From assembly GCA_964395975.1 (NCBI GenBank), contig CAYNBZ010000041.1, forward strand, positions 1 to 20,397: a DNA stretch of 20,397 bases, in the 5' to 3' direction. The notes under the pieces are model-generated. The model was not told where the DNA came from and did not search any database. It was given only the letters and a program-made list of their open reading frames with translations. Source of the stretch: Avimuribaculum sp964395975. Its GTDB lineage: Bacteria; Bacteroidota; Bacteroidia; Bacteroidales; Muribaculaceae. The number at the start of each line of letters is the position of its first letter. The first letter of the stretch is position 1. This document shows positions 16,316 through 20,397 of this stretch, piece by piece. The position numbers and the translations under genes are program-made.

Positions 16316-17257
16316 ATGGAAACAGTCAAATGCTTGATTATTGGTTCCGGTCCTGCCGGTTTCACTGCTGCAATATATGCCTCGCGAGCCAATTTGGCTC
16401 CTGTGTTGTATGAAGGAGTTCAGCCCGGCGGGCAATTGACCATAACTACCGAAATAGAGAACTTCCCCGGGTATCCCGATGGAGTCGATGGATATGAAAT
16501 GATGGAACAATTGAGGAAACAGGCCAAACGTTTCGGTACTGATATACGTCAGGGTGTAATTACATCGATTGATTTGTCAAAACGACCATTTGTAGCGGTA
16601 GTCGATGATGGTGCGGCAAACATTGCTGCCAATGCCGTGATTATCGCCACGGGTGCATCAGCTCGGTATCTTGGGCTTGCCGATGAGGAAAAATTCAGAG
16701 GTCGTGGTGTATCGGCATGTGCAACTTGCGATGGCTTTTTTTATCGCAAAAAGGTGGTGGCTGTTGTGGGAGGCGGTGACACTGCGTGTGAAGAGGCTTC
16801 TTATCTGAGCAATCTTGCATCGAAAGTATATATGATTGTACGCAAAGATCATTTGAGAGCATCGCAGGTAATGCAGAAACGTGTGTTCGACACAGATAAT
16901 ATCGAGGTGCTGTTTAACACCAATACTGTCGGTCTTTTTGGCAAAGAGGGTGTTGAGGGCGCACACCTTGTAAAATATAAAGGCACCCCACAAGAAGAGT
17001 TTTTTGACATAGCCATCGATGGCTTTTTCCTCGCTATCGGTCACCAACCAAACACATCATTTTTAAACAGACAGGTGGAACTTGATGAAAATGGTTATAT
17101 CAAGACAAAAGGCAATGGGCAGGCAACAAGTGTCGAGGGTGTGTTTGCTGCCGGTGATGTGGCTGATCCCCATTATCGTCAAGCCATAACGGCTGCCGGA
17201 ATGGGATGCAAGGCTGCACTCGACGTGGAAAAATTTTTATTGGCTGATGGGTATTAG
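16316..17257 (+). CDS. trxB: Thioredoxin-disulfide reductase
   Basis: The 313-residue FAD enzyme reduces thioredoxin with NADPH in the cytoplasm. The FAD-binding GxGxxG motif is IIGSGPAGFTAAIYASRA near the start. The redox-active pair is Cys135-Ala-Thr-Cys138 (ACATCDGFFYRKK). The NADPH site is VVGGGDTACEEASYL with VRKDHLRAS. The C-terminal FAD motif is GVFAAGDVADPHYRQAITAAGMGCKAALD. Length is normal for low-molecular-weight TrxB. The end overlaps the murI start by 11 bp in another frame, so the two are translationally linked. Confidence 0.97.
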   Translation: METVKCLIIGSGPAGFTAAIYASRANLAPVLYEGVQPGGQLTITTEIENFPGYPDGVDGYEMMEQLRKQAKRFGTDIRQGVITSIDLSKRPFVAVVDDGAANIAANAVIIATGASARYLGLADEEKFRGRGVSACATCDGFFYRKKVVAVVGGGDTACEEASYLSNLASKVYMIVRKDHLRASQVMQKRVFDTDNIEVLFNTNTVGLFGKEGVEGAHLVKYKGTPQEEFFDIAIDGFFLAIGHQPNTSFLNRQVELDENGYIKTKGNGQATSVEGVFAAGDVADPHYRQAITAAGMGCKAALDVEKFLLADGY

Positions 17258-18158
17258 TTATAGTGGCCTGCAGGCATCGGATATTTTTGAAAATAAAGAC
17301 TGCAAGGAATTCCTGCAATTTACAGAATTACTTGAAACCGGGCCAATTGGCGTTTTCGACTCGGGATATGGCGGTTTGACAATTTTGCGTGATATTAAAA
17401 ATCGCCTTCCGCAATATGATTATCTTTACTTGGGCGACAATGCAAGGGCTCCGTATGGTATGCGGTCGTTCGATGTAGTGTATCGTTTTACATTAGAAGC
17501 TGTTGAATATCTTTTCAATCAAGGTTGTCAGCTCGTTATCCTTGCTTGTAATACAGCCTCTGCCAAGGCATTACGCACTATACAGCAGAATGACTTGCCG
17601 CGTATTGCCCCTTCGCGGCGAGTTTTGGGTGTTATTAGGCCCACGGTGGAGAGAATAGGCGAGATTACACGGAATGGCAACATTGGCATATTTGGAACGC
17701 CCGGCACCATACAAAGTTGTTCTTACGACATTGAAATCAATAAGATGTATGGCGGTCGTTGCTGTGTGTTTGGGCAGGCTTGTCCCATGTGGGTACCGCT
17801 TGTAGAGAATAGCGAAGCCGATGGTGATGGTGCCGACTACTTTGTTAAAAAATATATCTCTAAATTGTTATGTCAATGTGGCGACATTGACTGTGTGATA
17901 CTCGGTTGCACTCATTATCCGCTGCTTATCAACAAAATAAGGCAGTATATGCCTGATGGTGTTACTATTGTCGAACAAGGGGGGATAGTAGCAGAAAGCC
18001 TTGCTGATTATCTTGAACGTCACCCCGAAATGGAAAGTCGTTGCAGCCAAGGAGGAGCGGTGCGTTATTTGACCACTGAAAAAGTTGATCGTTTCAATGA
18101 AATGGCTACATTGTTTCTACGTGAACCTGTGGTTGCTAGTAGCATTTCATTCAATTAG
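17247..18158 (+). CDS. murI: Glutamate racemase
   Basis: The 303-residue enzyme makes D-glutamate for peptidoglycan. The catalytic set is complete: Asp38-Ser39 in GVFDSGYGGLTIL, Cys101 in ILACNTASAKAL and Cys221 in ILGCTHYPLL. The protein is longer than the usual 265-285 residues because about 32 residues precede the conserved PIGVFDSG core. No ATG, GTG or TTG lies in that stretch after the first codon, so the start inside trxB at 17247 is probably real. Overlapping start and stop codons suggest coupled translation. Last gene of the ftsK-lolA-trxB-murI run. Confidence 0.94.
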   Translation: MGISYSGLQASDIFENKDCKEFLQFTELLETGPIGVFDSGYGGLTILRDIKNRLPQYDYLYLGDNARAPYGMRSFDVVYRFTLEAVEYLFNQGCQLVILACNTASAKALRTIQQNDLPRIAPSRRVLGVIRPTVERIGEITRNGNIGIFGTPGTIQSCSYDIEINKMYGGRCCVFGQACPMWVPLVENSEADGDGADYFVKKYISKLLCQCGDIDCVILGCTHYPLLINKIRQYMPDGVTIVEQGGIVAESLADYLERHPEMESRCSQGGAVRYLTTEKVDRFNEMATLFLREPVVASSISFN

Positions 18159-18170
18159 AGTGGTGCATGT

Positions 18171-18191
18171 AGTGAAAAGTGGTACTTCACT
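18171..18191 (+). terminator. Weak hairpin after murI
   Basis: AGTG-AA-AAGT (18171-18180) can pair with ACTTCACT (18184-18191) with a 2-nt bulge and a 3-nt loop, 13 bp past the murI stop. The following sequence is only mildly T-rich, so termination may be partial. Confidence 0.45.
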
Positions 18192-18250
18192 GTATTTTCA
18201 CAATTATACTTATTTACATTTTTTGATTCAGTTTTTTTGGTGTACGATTA

Positions 18251-18278
18251 TTTGTGTGGTAAAAGTTGATTATCTTTG
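18251..18278 (+). promoter_or_regulatory. Promoter of the fumarase gene
   Basis: TATCTTTG (18271-18278) matches TAnnTTTG exactly. A TTTG at 18251-18254 lies 16 bp upstream, shorter than the usual 19-21, so only the -7 box is firm. The predicted leader is about 40 nt. Confidence 0.6.
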
Positions 18279-18325
18279 TAATAACTATATCGGTTTTTTA
18301 ATTCAAACATTATAAATAACTTACT

Positions 18326-19960
18326 ATGGCAACAACTCCAGAGTTTAAGTATCAGCATCCGTTTCCGTTGGGTGCCGATGATACCGAATACTATCTGCTT
18401 ACGAAAGATTATGTTTCGGTTGGCGAATTTGAAGGCAAGCCAATCCTGAAAATTGAAAAAGAGGGTCTTACCATGATGGCACAGCAGGCTTTCCGTGATG
18501 TTTCGTTCTTATTGCGTCGCAGCCATAATTTGCAAGTGGCAAAAATTCTTAATGATCCCGAAGCAAGCGAAAACGACAAGTATGTGGCACTTACGTTCTT
18601 GCGAAATGCCGATGTTTCGGTTAAGGGTAAATTGCCTCTGTGTCAAGATACCGGTACGGCTATCATTCATGGTGAAAAAGGCCAACAAGTGTGGACAGGA
18701 TATTGCGATGAAGAAGCATTGTCGCTTGGCGTATATAATACCTACACGCAGGAGAACTTGCGCTACTCGCAAAATGCGCCTCTTAACATGTATGACGAGG
18801 TGAACACACGTTGTAATTTGCCGGCACAAATCGATCTTGAGGCTACTGAGGGGATGGAATATCGATTTCTGTGTGTAACCAAAGGTGGAGGGTCTGCCAA
18901 TAAGACTTATTTGTTCCAGGAAACCAAGGCGTTGCTCAATCCCGATACGCTTGTACCGTTCCTTGTGGAAAAAATGAAGACGCTTGGTACAGCTGCATGT
19001 CCACCTTACCATATCGCATTTGTAATCGGTGGTACTTCGGCCGAAAAAAATCTGCTCACGGTGAAACTTGCATCGACTCACTACTATGATTCATTACCCA
19101 CAACCGGAAATGAATATGGTCGTGCATTCCGTGATATTGAACTTGAACAACGTTTGCTTGATGAAGCACATAAGATTGGGCTTGGAGCACAATTTGGTGG
19201 CAAATACTTTGCACATGATGTACGTGTGGTACGCTTGCCACGTCATGGTGCATCTTGCCCTGTTGGTATGGGTGTAAGTTGCTCGGCCGACCGGAATATC
19301 AAATGTAAAATAAACAAAGATGGCATCTGGATTGAAAAACTTGACGATAACCCGACTGAATTAATACCGGAGGAATTGCGCAATGCCGGAGAGGGTAATG
19401 CTGTTAAAATCGACCTTAACCAGCCAATGTGCGAAATATTGAAAGAACTTGACAAATATCCGGTGTCAACACGTCTGTCGCTCAATGGCACTATTATCGT
19501 TGGTCGCGACATAGCTCATGCCCGTCTTAAAGAACGTCTTGATCGTGGTGAGGGGCTGCCTCAGTACATCAAAGATCACCCCATTTATTATGCAGGTCCT
19601 GCTAAAACTCCGGCTGGAATGCCTTGTGGCTCGATGGGACCGACTACGGCAGGTCGCATGGATCCATATGTCGATTTGTTTCAAAGCAATGGAGGTAGCA
19701 TGGTGATGCTTGCAAAAGGTAATCGCAGCCAGGCAGTTACGGATGCTTGTAAGAAGCATGGCGGTTTTTACCTTGGTAGTATTGGTGGTCCTGCGGCCAT
19801 TCTTGCGCAGAACAATATCAAGAGCATCAAGTGCCTTGAATATCCCGAGCTTGGAATGGAAGCTATTTGGCAAATCGAAGTTGAAGATTTCCCAGCATTT
19901 ATCCTTGTTGATAACAAGGGTAATGACTTTTTCACTCAAATCAAGCAAAAGCACTGCTGA
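18326..19960 (+). CDS. Class I fumarate hydratase, 4Fe-4S type
   Basis: The 544-residue enzyme interconverts fumarate and malate and resembles E. coli FumA/FumB strikingly throughout. The cluster ligands are Cys106 (LCQDTGTA), Cys225 (AACPPYHIAF) and Cys319 (GVSCSADRN), one residue off the E. coli numbers 105, 224 and 318. Other landmarks are GGKYFAHDVRVVRLPRHG, STRLSLNGTIIVGRDIAHARLKERL, MGPTTAGRMDPYVDLFQ, the GGSMVMLAKGNRS segment and the C-terminal GMEAIWQIEVEDFPAFILVDNKGNDFF. In Bacteroidales this enzyme runs in the reductive branch from oxaloacetate to succinate, paired with fumarate reductase, which fits an NQR-based respiratory chain. It stands alone under its own promoter. Confidence 0.96.
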   Translation: MATTPEFKYQHPFPLGADDTEYYLLTKDYVSVGEFEGKPILKIEKEGLTMMAQQAFRDVSFLLRRSHNLQVAKILNDPEASENDKYVALTFLRNADVSVKGKLPLCQDTGTAIIHGEKGQQVWTGYCDEEALSLGVYNTYTQENLRYSQNAPLNMYDEVNTRCNLPAQIDLEATEGMEYRFLCVTKGGGSANKTYLFQETKALLNPDTLVPFLVEKMKTLGTAACPPYHIAFVIGGTSAEKNLLTVKLASTHYYDSLPTTGNEYGRAFRDIELEQRLLDEAHKIGLGAQFGGKYFAHDVRVVRLPRHGASCPVGMGVSCSADRNIKCKINKDGIWIEKLDDNPTELIPEELRNAGEGNAVKIDLNQPMCEILKELDKYPVSTRLSLNGTIIVGRDIAHARLKERLDRGEGLPQYIKDHPIYYAGPAKTPAGMPCGSMGPTTAGRMDPYVDLFQSNGGSMVMLAKGNRSQAVTDACKKHGGFYLGSIGGPAAILAQNNIKSIKCLEYPELGMEAIWQIEVEDFPAFILVDNKGNDFFTQIKQKHC

Positions 19961-19991
19961 TAAATACCTTATTGTTTTTTTACTTGATCAT

Positions 19992-20034
19992 ATATGCGCC
20001 ATACACGTCTATAAATTATGTGTATGGCGTATAT
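19992..20034 (+). terminator. Hairpin after the fumarase gene
   Basis: A 15-bp inverted repeat with one G-T pair (19992-20006 with 20020-20034, core GCCATACAC) lies 31 bp past the stop codon. It lacks a clear T run on its right side, although a T-rich run precedes it. It probably terminates or stabilises the fumarase mRNA. Confidence 0.6.
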
Positions 20035-20098
20035 TATATGGGATTTAAGATCCGGATGTAACTTCGTATGAAAAGAGCATCAGAACATATTTAGGGAC

Positions 20099-20204
20099 AT
20101 TTACTGAATATCCCTACCTAAAGACACACAAAAGCCAACTAATTCGCAACACTTTGTGTATGAGTTAGTTGGCTAATTTTATGGTATTTACTGAATGTCC
20201 TTAC
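20099..20204. repeat. Pair of 19-bp near-direct repeats
   Basis: ATTTACTGAATATCCCTAC at 20099-20117 recurs at 20186-20204 with two differences. The pair brackets the hairpin at 20133-20174. The left copy also lies within a small hairpin (20093-20100 with 20108-20115, one mismatch). I do not recognise a known element. Confidence 0.6.
20133..20174. repeat. Inverted repeat, possible terminator or regulatory hairpin
   Basis: AGCCAACTAA (20133-20142) is perfectly complementary to TTAGTTGGCT (20165-20174), and four further pairs including wobbles extend the stem inward. A competing pairing, ACACAAA 20126-20132 with TTTGTGT 20153-20159, is also possible. The stem is followed by AATTTTATGG, giving a weak T tail. 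Confidence 0.55.
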
Positions 20205-20238
20205 ATACTTCTGCTAGTGCCTTTTAACTTTATGAAAG

Positions 20239-20283
20239 ATATTATATTATATTATATTATATTATATTATATTATATTATATT
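20239..20283. repeat. Pentanucleotide tandem repeat, nine ATTAT units
   Basis: The sequence has an exact period of 5 over 45 bp without one interruption. It is purely A and T. Its right end supplies the first six bases of a promoter -7 box. Such a pure short-unit tract is prone to slippage during replication. Confidence 0.95.
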
Positions 20284-20285
20284 TG
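20278..20285 (+). promoter_or_regulatory. Promoter -7 box formed at the repeat's edge
   Basis: TATATTTG matches TAnnTTTG exactly. The first six bases belong to the ATTAT tract and the last TG to the unique flank. The -33 position falls inside the tract, which contains no TTG. Transcription would start near 20292, with a leader of about 83 nt to the ATG at 20375. The leader can fold (CAAGC 20293-20297 with GCTTG 20322-20326, around GGGCATGCCC 20110+200 to 20319). Confidence 0.45.
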
Positions 20286-20374
20286 CAGCGTCCAAGCACA
20301 AGGCCTGAAGGGCATGCCCCCGCTTGTACAAGTATTTATTGTTTTATTGTCTAACTTTTTAAAATTTTGTTCTT

Positions 20375-20397
20375 ATGGAAAAGTCTCCTTTACATAA
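20375..20397 (+). CDS. Possible start of a gene cut by the window edge
   Basis: An ATG at 20375 opens a frame (MEKSPLH...) that runs off the window after seven codons. A/T-rich sequence before it fits the usual Bacteroidota start context, and a promoter box lies upstream. Too little is present to name a product. Confidence 0.3.

Larger units (their letters stand above)
19961..20397. other. Mainly non-coding right end
   Basis: This 437-bp stretch holds the fumarase terminator hairpin, a direct-repeat pair around a second hairpin, the ATTAT tract with its promoter box, a G+C-rich foldable leader (about 20286-20330) and a possible gene start. I see no tRNA, no transposase fragment and no CRISPR repeat. 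Confidence 0.6.

Noticed and set aside
16316..17257. trxB as alkyl hydroperoxide reductase F or ferredoxin-NADP reductase
   Set aside because: The CATC pair, length and lack of an N-terminal thioredoxin-fold domain fit TrxB.
20239..20283. CRISPR-like array
   Set aside because: The repeat unit is 5 bp with no spacers; it is a simple microsatellite.

Overview
The window looks like chromosomal backbone of a Bacteroidota bacterium, most likely a gut-type Bacteroidales; the family is not resolvable by eye. Four things point there: promoters of the Bacteroidota form (TAnnTTTG at -7, in one case with a TTG at 20 bp), starts without clear Shine-Dalgarno sequences, a TonB operon with two long ExbD proteins, and a sodium-pumping NADH:quinone reductase operon next to ftsK-lolA-trxB-murI. 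All assignments come from reading the translated sequences; no database search was run.

Left part, minus strand (about 60-6880). One transcription unit, read right to left, is exbB - exbD - exbD - tonB. It starts at a good Bacteroidota promoter (6850-6880), has a leader of about 245 nt, and ends at a perfect 14-bp stem terminator (3298-3330). Past that terminator lies a second unit: a possible 30-codon small ORF, a small two-helix membrane protein, a PstS-like periplasmic lipoprotein and a secreted TPR protein, ending at a perfect 16-bp stem (61-103).

Middle, plus strand (7056-12997). A compact nqrABCDEF operon encodes Na+-NQR, with the expected 2Fe-2S cysteines in NqrF, FMN-threonine motifs in NqrB and NqrC, and membrane cysteines in NqrD and NqrE. 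It starts near a TAACTTTG box and ends at a hairpin terminator. NQR charges the membrane and the divergent ExbB/ExbD/TonB complex spends membrane energy on outer-membrane import.

Right part, plus strand (13080-19960). ftsK, a lolA-like gene, trxB and murI are tightly packed with trxB and murI overlapping, joining chromosome segregation, lipoprotein trafficking, thiol redox and peptidoglycan precursor supply. A class I (4Fe-4S) fumarase gene follows under its own promoter.

Right end (19961-20397). This 437-bp stretch is largely non-coding. It holds hairpins, a 19-bp near-direct repeat pair, and a 45-bp pure pentanucleotide tract (nine ATTAT units) whose last bases form part of a perfect TAnnTTTG promoter box. 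A possible gene start lies about 90 bp downstream and runs off the window. This tract, a candidate length-variable promoter, is the most unusual thing seen. The rest is ordinary core-genome content, and I found no convincing new multi-gene system.
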